Positions 27,366 through 38,770 of a stretch of DNA of 64,000 nucleotides are shown here, piece by piece (within the stretch, counting starts at the first letter, position 1; every line of letters begins with the position of its first letter). This stretch comes from Anaeramoeba flamelloides (taxonomy: Eukaryota; Metamonada; Anaeramoebidae), in assembly GCA_027625915.1 (NCBI GenBank), contig JANTQA010000032.1, forward strand, positions 8,680,001 to 8,744,000. Reading direction: 5' to 3'. The notes under the pieces are model-generated. The model worked only from the letters and a program-made list of their open reading frames with translations. It was not told the origin of the DNA and made no database searches. The position numbers were made by a program, and so were the translations under genes.

Positions 27366-27565
27366 TTTCAAAAATTATGACTCAGATGAAATAATAAATT
27401 GATATATATATATATATATATATATTCTTTAGTATCGGAATACAACTCAAAATTAAATCTGATTTGTAATACACTTTTAAATTGTTCTAAATAAAAAAAA
27501 CCGATATTTTGAAAATTAAAAAAAAAAAACCCAAAAACTAAAAAAAGTGTGTCAAAATTTTTAAA
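27366..27565 (-). mobile_element. Palindromic MITE, GTGAGTCAC family, inverted copy
   Basis: About 200 bp from TTTCAAAAATTATGACTCAG to a decayed complement (GTGTGTCAAAATTTTTAAA). The interior is the reverse complement of the copy at 32151-32347: the AT microsatellite at 27402-27425 occupies the place of a T run there. Non-coding. Confidence 0.65.
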
Positions 27566-28870
27566 GGGAGCCTTATGTTTTTTATATTACTAAACTTTCA
27601 CTGTTAAACATTTAAAAAAAAGATTTTCTGGCTAATAATTAAATTAATATTAATAAGGCATCACATGTCTCAATTTTCTAAATGTTTATTGGTATTTTAT
27701 AAGGTTTTTTTTTTTCCACAAAATCTTTTGCAAAAAAAAAAAGTCTCAAAAAAAAAAAGATAAAGCAAAAGAAAAAAAAGAAAGAGTTAGAAAAAAAAAA
27801 AAGAAAGAAAAAATGAAAAAAAAAATGAAAAAACAAAAATTTAAAGAAATTAGAAATTAAAAAAACAAAACTAAAATTTACAAAATTAAAAAAAATAATT
27901 TCCAAAATTCGAAAAATATGCTGATCTAAAAGTTGAAAATATTTTTATGATAGGAATGTGAAATCCAATTTCACATTAAAACTATAAAGTGAGTAAAAAT
28001 TTTAAAAATTTAGTTTAATCCCCCAAAACCTTATTTTGACTAATTATTTCCACACTAGAATATATATTGATTGATAGTTTTTTAATAAAAAGGGAAACAA
28101 AAGGAACCACTAATTAATTTTTGGGTTTATGATTATTTGGTAAATTTTTGAAATTAAAAAAATTTAAAAACAGTTATTTTTGAAAACTCTAAATAATAAT
28201 ATTTAAATACCGAAATTTAATTTTGGTATCTATTTTTCGATTTGAAAAAGGTATATAAAAAATTTTTTCAAAAATAAAAATTTTTAAGAAAGATCATTTG
28301 AAAAAAATGTAAAAATTTATTGTGCAATAATAAATTTTTAATAGATTTTTTTCAAGTCGTTTAAAACATGACACATATCATTTACATCCTTAATTAGAAC
28401 ATACTTTATGAGGTTATAGATGAACGTTCAGTAACGTTAACCCCTTAATTACTACAAAATCAATTGTCGTAGTCATTATTAATTAGAAGATAACAAAGAA
28501 TTTATATTTTTAGAATAAAGAGTGGAAATCAAATTAAAATTTCTTACGTTATCAGTTACAAAAGATAGTTAAATTTAAAATAAAAACAAATTGTTTTTGT
28601 ATCTTTTGAATAGTGTAATGTAGGCTTGAATCTTTTGAAAATAATTAATGAGTTTACAATTACCAAACTTTTATTATTTTATGTAGATAATTTGTTTGAA
28701 ATTAATTTCTTCATAATAACATTAAAAAAAAAAAAATTAAAATAAATTGGTCGAAAATGAAAAAAAAAAAAAAAAATTTAATTAAGAATTTCTAAAAAGG
28801 AGTCAGAGCAATTTGGTATTTATTTTTTTTGTAAAAAAGAAAAAAAAATTAGATGAATATAGATTTATCA

Positions 28871-28907
<37 letters not shown>

Positions 28908-29048
28908 ATGATTCTAATTTAGATAAAGAGATATTAGGTTACGAAAAAAATATTTGGAATCACAATTTATTTAATTATACCAATGGAATAGTAATTAAAA
29001 TAAGATTTAGTCTTATATTATATATTTTTTTATCATATTCATGATATT

Positions 29049-31945
29049 TTAAAGTGTGCTATATTTGTCTCTTTTTGCGTATCCAAAGAAAATACAACAC
29101 CCCACACAGCACCCTAAACAGATTGACAGTCCAATTAAAGAAAAGATAATAATACAATCAACTAAAACAATTGTATACATAGTGCCACACCCCTTTTCTT
29201 TAGCAGCCCAAACCATTCCTATGATTATCCAAACAAGTGTAAATATACCTAATAAATAAATAAATAAAGAACAAATATATGAAATAAAAATAAAAGGGAA
29301 AAATAAAGATATATGAGCAATAACTTAAATATATATTTTAGAATAATAATAAAATATTTATTTTAGATTTTCTGTTTTTTTCTGAGAAAAAAGATTTAGC
29401 ATATTAGAATATTTTTTACTTCAAAAATTAATTTTGTAAAATGATCAAAAATATTTTAATTATTTTTATTCTGCTTTCCAAATTAAGAAATTGAACCAAA
29501 AGGATGAAATCAATAAAAACAAAAAATTGATTTTTTTTCGATTCCAAAGTAAAGATTCAAGTCTCAAAAACTTTTCACAATAAACAGGGGTAGTGTTTAA
29601 CAGGATGGAAATCTTTTTCACAACAAACAGGAGTAGGATTTAACAAAGTTGGAAATTTCTTTGTTTCAGGAATGTAGAACATGATCTTGTAAACAAAAAA
29701 ACTTTAACAACAAAACAAACAAAACTTGGAAATTTTTTAAATTTTGTTGAATAATAAGAAACCAGCTAATGGTGACGATGGTTATTTAAGGAATAAAAAT
29801 AAAAACGGTAAAAATTGTTGACAACACAAATTACCTTGCAAATTATTCTGAATTTGGAAAGAAACTAAGCTTATCTTTTATTACATTTTTTTCTACCAAA
29901 TAATCCGATATGATTTTGACGATCCAAAAAACAAAAATAATAAAATGTACTTTCCTTTTTGCGATCGATCATCGGCAATGAATTGCAAAGGCTTTGTTTC
30001 ATGAGAAAACATAATTTTATTAAATCATAGAAAATTGAAAAGAGGAATTTGTTATAAGAGATTTTTAGAGATAATATCTTTTTTCAAACTTTGTATTAAT
30101 AGATTTTTAACTTTTTCTTATCAAATAAATTTCAGTAAATTTTCAATTTTTTTGTTAGCGACATCATTTTTTTTAATTTGATTTAAAATTCTCTTTTTAA
30201 TGTTTTTATTGGAAAGTTCATAGAGAGAAATATAATTATTATTGTGATAAAATTTATTTATTCAGATGTCTTTTAAACCAAAAAATGTTTATTGAAAATA
30301 AATTGGTTAATCCAAATTTTGATGTATATTATTGAAAATAAATATCAGGGAATGAAAATAATCACAAACATGATTTTTAATTGTGAATATTAGTAAAATT
30401 GTTATGTAATTGCTTTTATTTAGAATCAAATCTTTTTTTTTTTTTTTATGAATCAAACTTTATAAAATTACAACCCACCCACTTATTGGAATGATGATTA
30501 ATCAAATTACACTTGTTCAAAACACCATTCAATAAATCAAAAAACAAGAATAAAAATATATTATTTTCCAAACTCATAGCAAACCTCAATAAAACTCGAT
30601 TGTTTTTCCAAAATAAGTAGATCTACTAAGGTTATCAAACAATTGAATGAGTATTCTATAGACACTCCCACTTTAATGAATTTGAGGTAATATTATTAAT
30701 CATCATTCCAATAAGTGGGTGGGTTATAATTTTATAAAGTTTGATTCATCAAAAAAAAAAGGATTTAATTTTAAATATTTGCAATTACATAACAATTTTA
30801 CTAATATTCACAATTAAAAATCTTGTCTGGGATTATTTTCATTTCCTGGTATTTATTTTCAATATTATACTCTTTGAAAAAAAAATTGAGTTTATTTTAG
30901 ATGGATTCGTTGTATTTATTCTTTTATTAAAAAAGTATCTATTTGGTAAATGGTTCAAAATTATGGTAAATTATTATTTAGGTTATTTCAACGATTAATT
31001 TTTTAGTGTTTTTTGGTTTGTATGAATATAAAACGAGTATATATTTATAATTAAAAATTTTTCTTTGCTTTCTAAACTAAACTCTGTTTCAGTCAAAGGG
31101 GCCCAACATTTTTTTCAAACATCGATTATTTTATAATATTGACCTTTGAAGAACAAATAAGAAATAATCAGAATAATACACATCAAAGAATTGTTGATAT
31201 ATGTCTGAAAGAAAACTAATTAATCAATAAATTTTCTTAAAAATTGAAAAACTCAAATTCTTAGGGCCCCATTGAGTAAAACAACGATGTTCGTTTTGAA
31301 CTTCTACTGGTATTTGAATAATAAATATGAAATATTTTTCACTTCATTTTCCATATTTTTATTTTAGAAATCAAGCCCCCAAACGAAGTGTGTTGGTATC
31401 TGTGGTCTCTATTTGAAAAAGGGAATGAAAATGAAGTGAAAATTTTTCACATTTATTAAACAAATATCAAGATCAAAGATCGAATAGAATTGCAATAGAA
31501 ATCAATATGATTTCTCAACAATTTTTACATGGTTTCAATAACCTTAGAATAACACATTTTTACCAAGCGACTATTGATCTTGCAATAAAAAAAAATTTTG
31601 CAACTGAATGACGTTTTAAAAAAAAAATCGAAAAAAAAAAACAAAAATGTGAGAAAAATGATTTCAATTTTGAAAATTTCCAAAATAAAATTTTTCTTCT
31701 AATATCTATGTAAACCCTTTAAACACATGTATTGTACCCATTACAACTGGGTCCCTTTGACTGAAAAATAGTTTATTTTTCAAAAATTTTGACTCACTTT
31801 ATAATGTTAATGGGAGTTGTTTTGAGGGTTTATCTTTTATTCTTAACAAAAAAATATTTTCAAATTTTGGATCAGAATCATTTTTTCTAATTTTGCAAAT
31901 TTTAGTTTTACTTTTTCAAATTTTTCTTTTTCTTTTTTTTAGATT

Positions 31946-31985
<40 letters not shown>

Positions 31986-32626
31986 ATCATGTGGAAAAAA
32001 AAAAAAGAGATCTTCGAAAAAGACAAATATATCACTATGAAAATTGTGACTATGTAGTGTCTTTGAAAATGAATTTTTTTATTCATAAAAAATCTTGTTG
32101 TTCAACTGTTTTTCAGTGAAAGTTCAGTAATAAAAAATCCGTAATGCTCATTTCAAAAATTGTGACTCACTTTTTTTTAGTTTTTGGTTTTTATTTTTTT
32201 TAATTTTTAATATATCAGGCTTTTATACATTTAGAATGACTTAAAAATGAATTATCAATCAGATTTAGTTATTAATTGTTCTTGAATACTAAAGGATAAT
32301 TTTTTTTTTTTCAATTTATTATTTCAGGTGAGTCACAATTTTTGAAAAAGAGTTTATTTTATTAAATTTATTTTTCATCGCCAAATAGTTTAAAGATCAT
32401 TTTTTTTACTCTTAATCTAGTATAGAATATTTGAGATATAAATTTTTTGAATGTAATTAGATTTATTTTATTGGAAATGTTTTTAAAGTAAAAAAAGAAG
32501 AAAGAAATAAAAAAAATACAAACCAGATAAAGCTAAAATTAGTCTTAGAAGTGCAAGTTTCCTCCATATACGTGGTGCGGATTTAAAAAAATCTGTAATA
32601 AGTTGACCAGCTGTTTGGGCAATCAT
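29049..32626 (-). CDS. Small two-span membrane protein with KEKGC motif, two exons
   Basis: Exon 1 is 32524-32626 (34 codons plus one base) and exon 2 is 29049-29248, joined in phase 1 through TTATCTG|GTTTGT and TTATTAG, giving 100 residues ending in TAA. The N terminus (MIAQTAGQLITDFFKSAPR) is amphipathic. Two hydrophobic spans lie at about 27-48 (including FTLVWIIIGMVW) and 60-84, separated by AAKEKGCGTMYT; the tail is GYAKRDKYSTL. Cysteines cluster after span two (CLGCCVGCC), a pattern often palmitoylated. The W-x-IIG-x-VW motif followed by KGC recalls TMEM272-like proteins, but this is only a resemblance. The 3.3-kb intron holds several repeats, including a large foldback. The gene at 37010 encodes a related segment. 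Confidence 0.68.
29571..29656. repeat. Two-unit tandem duplication of about 43 bp
   Basis: Units CTTTTCACAATAAACAGG... (29571-29612) and CTTTTTCACAACAAACAGGA... (29613-29656) match at most positions, both ending TGGAAAT. It lies in the intron of the small membrane protein gene. No function is apparent. Confidence 0.65.
30324..30870. repeat. Foldback element with arms of about 178 bp
   Basis: The left arm 30324-30502 and the right arm 30695-30870 are reverse complements with only scattered mismatches and one homopolymer length difference. Shared words include CCCACCCACTTATTGGAATG and its complement. The ~190-bp loop is unique sequence. It lies in the 3.3-kb intron of the 29049-32626 gene, so the primary transcript would contain a long double-stranded stem. 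The short plus-strand ORF over the right arm (30741-30998) is not considered coding. Confidence 0.85.
31078..31775 (+). mobile_element. TIR element of the CAGTCAAAGGG family, copy 2, with nested hairpin
   Basis: The most complete copy. The left end is TAAACTCTGTTTCAGTCAAA, and the right end read on the minus strand is TAAACTATTTTTCAGTCAAA, so about 23 bp of inverted terminal repeat survive. The body matches 4977-5528. A separate 160-bp hairpin (31309-31468) interrupts it. It is non-coding and sits in the intron of the small membrane protein gene, directly followed by another repeat composite at 31779. Confidence 0.75.
31309..31468. mobile_element. Nested hairpin MITE, GGTATTTG family, copy 1
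   Basis: A 160-bp element from GGTATTTGAATAATAAAT to its complement ATTTATTAAACAAATATC. The arms continue inward as TTTTTCACTTCATTTTCC against GGGAATGAAAATGAAGTG. It interrupts the 31078-31775 element at the point where the 4977-5528 copy is uninterrupted. A second copy sits at the same place in the 51837 element. Confidence 0.75.
31779..32347. mobile_element. Composite repeat: ~370-bp unit joined to GTGAGTCAC-family MITE
   Basis: Starts TTCAAAAATTTTGACTCAC, which resembles the MITE end found again at 32151. The complete palindromic MITE is 32151-32347: TTTCAAAAATTGTGACTCAC to GTGAGTCACAATTTTTGAAA, exact complements. The whole ~570-bp arrangement, including AAAATCTTGTTGTT and TTTTTCAGTGAAAGT, recurs at 60926-61504. 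It is therefore either one larger element with an internal end or a MITE inserted beside a relative before duplication. Confidence 0.72.
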
Positions 32627-33818
32627 TGTATAAGAAAATATCTAATTTTTCATAAAAATGATAAAAAGAAGAAGAAAAAGAAGAAGAAGAAGAAGAAGAA
32701 GAAGAAGAAAAGAATATTAAAACATAAAAGTATAAAATAAAGCATTATAAGTAAATAAACCAATTAAGAATAAAAACTTTTTCGATCTTTTTGTGCAAAT
32801 TAATTGTTTGTTTGTTTTTCATAAAAAAAATCTTAGATCAAAAGGAATTTTTGTTTTTCAACCCAATGATTTCATAATGATTCTTCAAATAATTTCGAAA
32901 TGTAAAGTTTAAAAAAAAAAAAAAGAAAGAAATACTGTTAATTGTAAAATAAATAGAAAAAAATTTTGCTTTGGCTTTTCTCATAAAAAAGATCAGATTT
33001 TTGAAATCATAAGATCACCATTTCTTGGAGCTTAAATCAAAATATAACCAATTTAATCATTATATTCGAGAGTTGAAAATTTTCAGAGATCTTTTAACAA
33101 CATTTGTTTTGGAAAGTTGAATGGATATTTTGTTTTATTTATTTTTCAAAAAAGAGTATAATCTTTTCAAATTTTGTTTTTTTCCCATTTTTCTCCCGTT
33201 GAATTTCCTTTTTATGGGAAGAAGGGTTAAAAAGGAAAAAAAAAATCAATTGGTTACTTGCTAATATTGGGATACTGAACACGAAAGTATGAGTGGCTTG
33301 AAAATAAAAAACTAAAAAAGCAAAGGCTAAAAAATACAAAAGGATTGAGAAAATCGAGAACAAGTAAAAAAAAAAAAATTACAACAATTAAAGAATGATA
33401 TCCCAAATGAACATTCTAGATTTGTTAACAAATTACGATAAAATTATAAATAAAAAGATTGTGGTTATGATTTTGAGTATTCTTAATGGAAAACCTGGTA
33501 TTGTTTTTTTTATTCGTTTTTTATCAATTGATTCTTCGAAAAAACTGTTCAACACATAATTTTTTTATTATTTTTTTTTAAATTACTGTTTTCAATTTTT
33601 TTTTTTTTGCTTTTTTACCAATTGCTTCTTATAAACCCTTTTTATATTATTTCTTTTTTTTCTTTTTTCAATTTTTTTTTTTTATTTACTTTCTTGTGGT
33701 TTTTGTTTTTAATTCTTTTTTTCGTTTTTTAAAACAATAAAAAACTTGGAACTTTCCCGATTCCAAAAAAAAAAAAATTTTTTATCTTAATTGCTAATGT
33801 ATCATTAGTAATCAAAGT

Positions 33819-33944
33819 GGGTGCTATAAAGTACCGTAGAGTACCGTCAAGTGCCGTAGAGTGCCTAGGTTTTTTTTAATTTAAGAAATTAAAAGAAGCT
33901 TCCCGAAATTTTCTTTTCATTTCTTAAATTAAAAAAAAACCTAA
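33819..33944. mobile_element. Foldback fragment with GTCAAGT terminus
   Basis: Begins GGTGCTATAAAGTACCGTAG, with the motif GTRCCGTAGAGTRCC repeated, then a hairpin whose arms are 33867-33897 and 33911-33943 (AATTTAAGAAATTAAAAG against CATTTCTTAAATT). The GTCAAGT terminus and the hairpin sequence are shared, in inverted orientation, with the right ends of the elements at 37985-38373 and 58560-58922. It is probably a short deletion derivative of that family. Confidence 0.6.
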
Positions 33945-35541
33945 CTGCAACTTTATTACTTTTTGTTTTTGTTTCGAAAATTTATTGATTTTCGAATCAA
34001 AACATAAATTAACAAAAAAACATAACGGCTGTAAGAGAATGTTTGATCTCTTCCTTCACTAATACTGATAAATTCAAATATATTTAATTAAATTTTTAGT
34101 TCAATTGCCCATTTTGTAATCGCATAACCTCAACTTTTTAAACAACTCAAGAGAAAGAACCTTTTGAAGTACAACCAATTTTACACAGTTTTTTAACATT
34201 TAAAAGAATAAAATGTTTTCTTCAAAGCCTGTGTAAAAAAAGTCCTAAAAATGGAAAATGAAATAAAAATTTTCAGATATTTATTTGAATTTATCAGTAT
34301 AAAAAAAAAATAACATTTCAAATTATTGAAAAAAAAATCCCTTCTCTATTACAAATGATAAAATTTATAAAAAAAAATATTATTTTTGCGAATTGTTTAA
34401 CTGGGGAGTGGTTTTTAATATTATTGATTGAGATTTAAGTTAAAAATGCGCATTCTCTGATTTAAGAACCACATTGGTAGATGAAACCCTCTGTATTATT
34501 AAGATGAATCGTACTTGGTCTTGTTTGGAAATCTCACAAAATTTTATACAGTAAGATCAGTTACAAAAAAAAATGATAATTTTTTGAGTTTTTCAAAATT
34601 AAGTCTATTTATTTGAGAGTGTGATGTTGCCAAAAATTCGTAAAAAACATTTTATTAATGAAGTGTTTCTGGAAACCCCTTTCTAGTTGACATTTCTGAT
34701 TCTTTCGAGAAGTTATATATATTCTTAATTTAGTTTTCTAAAAATTTTTGTGTAAGTAACTTAATTCATTTTTATACAAAATTTCTTGTAACTTTTTTGT
34801 TTTCTTTTAAAATTGAAAAATATTTTCATTTCCAACCCTTATAGTTCATGTAAAAACCAATTATCCCAATACAAGCCAAATCAATATGCATAAATTTTGA
34901 GAAAAAAATCCATTAAGATTTTGAAAAAATGTGGAAAAATTTGGTTATTGTGATTTTTTTGTACAATTTTTCTCTCCTTGATCAATCTACTATCAGACAA
35001 AAGTAATGAGTAAATATTATTCGTCATATCCGTAATGAAAATGTGGTCTATACAATGGAAGAGAAAAAAAAATGTGAAAAATCATGTGTAATACTGATAT
35101 TTGAAATTTAAATGGGTTAAAATTCCAGCTTTCAGATAAATTTAAAATAATTTAAAAAAATTTTGGGTTAAATTTCATTTTTTTGTAAATTCTATAACTC
35201 TGCTTTCAAAACAGTTCTTTCCCAGAATACTGTGGTTTTACAATTAACCAATGAAAATTTTTATTTCAAGTTGCAAAATATTTTTTATGAATTATAAGTT
35301 GGAAAAGCTGAAAGATCGTTTCAAAACAAAGTGAAAATTTATGTTTTGTTTCTAGAACTTTAATTCAGCTACCTTATTGAACTTTGAGATAAATTTTAAT
35401 TACCATTTGGGAAAAAAAGCCAAGCACGGTTTTTAATTGTGAACCTTCCGGAAAACTAAAAGTAAAATCAATTTAAAATAAGAAACAAATTAACTTCAAA
35501 TAATAATTCATTATATTATTTTCAATCAAACAAACAAAAAC

Positions 35542-35859
35542 AATTTAAGGACTATTCAAATTTTATGCTCTGTGAGGGTTGAAATAAAATACTATAAACA
35601 GAAAAAAAGCTTTAAACGATAATGAATTGTGGAAAAGTCAAAATATTGCAATTTTTGGGATTTTTGGAATTTTTTAGATTTGGCTGGAAAATCATTTATT
35701 GATCCAAAAACTTATTGAATTTCATGGACAAAACAAGGCAAAACTAAAAAGTTATTTTTTTTGATATTAAGAAAATGTCACTCCACTTTCTTTTCAAGTA
35801 TATTTATACTCTCTCGCTACACTCTGACATACTTGAAAAGAGAGTGGAGTGACATTTTC
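35542..35859 (+). repeat. Dispersed repeat with 29-bp hairpin, copy 2
   Basis: Homologous by eye to 20687-20995. It ends in a near-perfect hairpin: arm 35771-35799 (GAAAATGTCACTCCACTTTC...) pairs with 35831-35859 with a single mismatch, around a 31-base loop. No long ORF. The stem is far better conserved here than in copy 1, so this copy is younger or the structure has been kept. Confidence 0.72.
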
Positions 35860-36626
35860 CCAATGAAATTTTTTTCTTCAAAATTTGTGAGAATAATTTG
35901 GATTTGATGAAGGAAAATTGTTTTTTGCCCAACTCAAAATTTTCCAAAAAAAAACCAAAATTTTTCAAGTTAGCAAGATCCCTTAGATCAAGTTTATTGT
36001 AAGTCTTTAAATATGTTACTAGGTGGAAAAATAGTATTCACTGGCATTAAAATTCGGATAATCCTTAAATCTCCTTGATTATCGAAATCATAGGAGTGGT
36101 TTTGGAGATCTCAAAAATAGCCAATGTTTTCAACAAATTTTTAATTATAAGATCAGTCAAATAAAAACTCATACCAAAAGGTAGTATTTAAAAAAAACTG
36201 TTGTTGTATTGAATCATACCATTTTGTCTTTAATTATTTATTTTTTCTTTTATTAATTGATCTTACTTTTGAGTTTTCTATAAAGGTTCCCAATGAAAAA
36301 TTGTGTTGAAACTTTTTTTCCCAAATGTTTAGGGCAATTTGATTGTAACAGTATTTGAAAGAGCAACTAATTTTACAAAGTTTCTTTGTGCTTGCCAGAC
36401 ACAATGATTTGTTCGTGCACATTCAAAGCCGAGGAAAAACTAGGAAATGAAAATGAATTCAAAATTTTTTCTTGCTTATTTTACAAATAACAATTAGACC
36501 ATTTTCAAAAGTAAAACTGAGGAAAGTGTTTCGTTGGTTTACAAAAGGTACGGGAACTTTTTTGTTTGCTTAAGGTGAAAAAAGTTAAATTTCAAAAAAA
36601 AAACCAAAATTGGAATTGAAACTTAC

Positions 36627-37010
36627 TCGAACCCACAACCATAATTTATTAGAGCAACCCTTATCTTTATTTCTGTTTCCAATAATTAAATTTGGTAAAA
36701 CCCATGCACAGCAAATAGCAGCCGCAAATAAAAGTCGACAGAACAAAGACCATACTACAAATCTTTTTGAAAGGTTTTTTTAAAAAAAGGGAATTTTGGG
36801 TGTTGAACGAGTTTTTGGTTGAAAGAAAAAAAAAAAAAAATCGAAAGAAAAAGAAAATAAAAAAAGTTACTTTGTTGATCCTACATCTAAATCACGCTTT
36901 AGGTAATTCGTTTTATAAGGCTGTTTATTTGTTAGTGGTGTTGTTTGATCGACGTCTTGATTATTATCAACCATTTTACTAACTTGATCAGCTTCGTTTA
37001 CTTCGCTCAT
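36627..37010 (-). CDS. Membrane protein related to the 29049-32626 product, 5' exons only
   Basis: Exon 1 is 36871-37010 (MSEVNEADQVSKMVDNNQDV..., a hydrophilic 46-residue N terminus) and exon 2 is 36627-36762, joined in phase 2. Exon 2 encodes RFVVWSLFCRLLFAAAICCA, then a Pro-Asn-Leu-Ile-Ile-Gly-Asn turn and NKDKGCSNKLWLWVR, ending at a consensus GTAAGT donor. The KDKGC motif after one membrane span parallels KEKGC in the neighbour, so the two are probably paralogues, although their introns fall at different places. A second span is expected, but the 3' exon was not found within the next 3.5 kb on the minus strand. Function is unknown. Confidence 0.55.
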
Positions 37011-37984
37011 TTCTTTTTATGTTTTATGAGTTTTGGAAAAAATTTTCAAAAAAAATTGACAAGCAAAAAGCCAAAAATAAAAAATGACTTGAAAATTTAA
37101 AATTGCTTTTGTTTTCCAAAAAGAAATTTTGTTCATCCTAAATTGAGACATATCTGATTGAGAACTAATTTTGAAACTTGAACACAACTTTTCGTTTTTT
37201 CCAATTGTTATCAAAATGCTTTGGGTAATTAAATTTGTAAGTTGATAAAAAAAAGAAACTTAAGAGATACTATACCTCTAAAATAGGAAAAGCTTTTTTC
37301 AAGAAATGCACACACCAAACCTAAATTGACCCACCAAATAAAAAATTAAATTGAATTTTGATTTTTTTGGGTATTCCTTTGATAAACTGTTTTCGACGTT
37401 CAAATTTTTAAAATTAAACTACTTAAGGAGGTATGTCCCAAAACTTTCTTCAGATACACCATAAGTATTCCCTTCTTCAATTTTAGTTGATTCAAATCCG
37501 ATCTTTTCGATTGAGTGTAAATAACCCTTATTAACAACATTTAATCCAATCACTATTATCAAAAAATTTTTTCAAAAAAAAAATAAATATTTGATAATTT
37601 TTCACTTTTTAATATCTTCAATTATAATAAATACAATTGGTAAATACAAGATCTTTGATCATAAAATATTTTTCAAGATACTTTACAATTTAAGTTCCAA
37701 AATTTCAGTTTCAATTTTCAAGATTTTTATTAACTTAATTGCAAAAAATCTGACAAAAATTTTACTTTACAGTAAAGTAGTCATTTCATTATATTTTAAA
37801 AGTATTTTAAATCTTTTAAATATCTTTCAAACAAGTAATTAATTATTTTGACTATTAAAAAATTATTTATTCTTTCAAATTAGAAAAAATATTTGTTTAT
37901 GATTTTCCTGGCTTTTTTTTAATTTTTGAAATGAAAAAGAAAATTTATGAAATTTTCGGTGTATTCCTAAAAGTAAAAAAAGGT

Positions 37985-38373
37985 AGGATACTTTCGTTAG
38001 GGTTTTCCAGAATTCAAAAGAATCGAGTAAATTCTAATATTTTACTCTATTCTCTTAAATTCTTGAAAAACTACCGTTAGGTTTTTTGGGGTTTCTATTT
38101 TTTTGTGAAGTGTTCTAGGTTTTTTTGAGGTTTTCTATTTTATTTAGAAAATCTATTGATTTTCGTTAGGTTTTTTTGAGTTTTCTATTTGTTCAGAAAG
38201 TGTTCTAGGTTTTCGAAATAAAATAAAAAACCTCAAAAAACCCTAGAACACTTAATTGATAAAATATAAAACTACAAGAAAGGCATTATTAGGTATTTTT
38301 TAATTTCAGAAATTAAAAAAAAAAATAGATGCTATAATATACTTGACGAGACTTTACATCACTTGAAAACACC
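37985..38373. mobile_element. GTCAAGT-family inverted-repeat element, copy at 38 kb
   Basis: Contains repeated and inverted copies of GTTAGGTTTTTTTGAG and GTGTTCTAGGTTTT (38077-38260) and ends, read on the minus strand, GGTGTTTTCAAGTGATGTAA...CGTCAAGT. This end matches those at 33819 and 58922. The left boundary is uncertain. It lies immediately before LINE zinc-knuckle-like sequence, as does the 58-kb copy. Confidence 0.5.
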
Positions 38374-38429
38374 TTACATATATATTTTATAATAATTAAG
38401 AATCATATTTATTAATTTAAATCTATAAT

Positions 38430-38770
38430 AATATTTGTTTTATCATTTATGATCAACAATTCTAAAATTCACGAAATTTTTTATTAATTGTTTAAAAGCA
38501 AATTATTATGTTAAAATAAAAATACAGATAAAATTTATCATTTATATTTAAAATAAGAAATCTATCGAAAAGATTGATCATTATTTATGGGTATTTTATT
38601 TTTATGAAATATGTATTTTAATAGTTCATAACAATATAAAAGAAATAAATCTTCATTAATATTAATTTTAAAAAAAGATGGTTTGAAATTATTGTTATCA
38701 ATTAATCATCGTTGGATTTATACTTTTAAGATTACATTTATGTCATGATATACAAGTTCGGAGTAAAATA
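38430..38770 (+). mobile_element. Decayed LINE 3' fragment, copy 1
   Basis: Aligns by eye with 58990-59310: CAACAATTCTAAA at the start, and ACAATATAAAAGAAATAAAT... leading to ATTAATCATCG near the end. The middle corresponds to a reverse-transcriptase zinc-binding segment (IEKIDHYL in one frame), but cysteine codons are lost and stops are frequent. No RT core is visible upstream. Assignment to LINEs depends on the better-preserved 58-kb copy. Confidence 0.35.

Larger units (their letters stand above)
23998..29048. other. Gene-poor region upstream of the RalGAP gene
   Basis: No exon could be assigned with confidence. It includes an ORF-bearing, less AT-rich patch (25102-25353), a fragment at about 26803-26910 that recurs at 35402-35480 and, inverted, at about 36240-36330, a palindromic MITE (27366-27565) and long A/T homopolymers. 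The RalGAP promoter should lie within the first few hundred bases, but no motif stands out. Confidence 0.5.
32627..36626. other. Region between the two small membrane protein genes, mostly repeats
   Basis: May contain the missing 3' exons of the gene starting at 37010, but none could be supported. It holds a GAA repeat (about 32664-32708), a foldback (33819-33944), and a hairpin repeat (35542-35859), plus the recurrent fragments at 35402-35480 and 36240-36330. The minus-strand ORF at 33139-33363 is hydrophobic low-complexity sequence and is not called. Confidence 0.45.

Noticed and set aside
27678-27905. Minus-strand Phe-rich ORF
   Set aside because: Arises from an A-rich low-complexity stretch with almost only Phe, Ser and Leu codons.
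29056-29259. Plus-strand ORF of 67 codons
   Set aside because: Antisense of exon 2 of the small membrane protein; the minus-strand reading has clear membrane spans and a matching splice junction.
30741-30998. Plus-strand ORF of 85 codons
   Set aside because: Overlaps the right arm of the foldback element and continues through A/T-rich sequence without motifs.
33139-33363. Hydrophobic minus-strand ORF as a possible third exon of the 37010 gene
   Set aside because: No acceptor gives the required phase 0 without an immediate stop; composition is low-complexity Phe/Leu.
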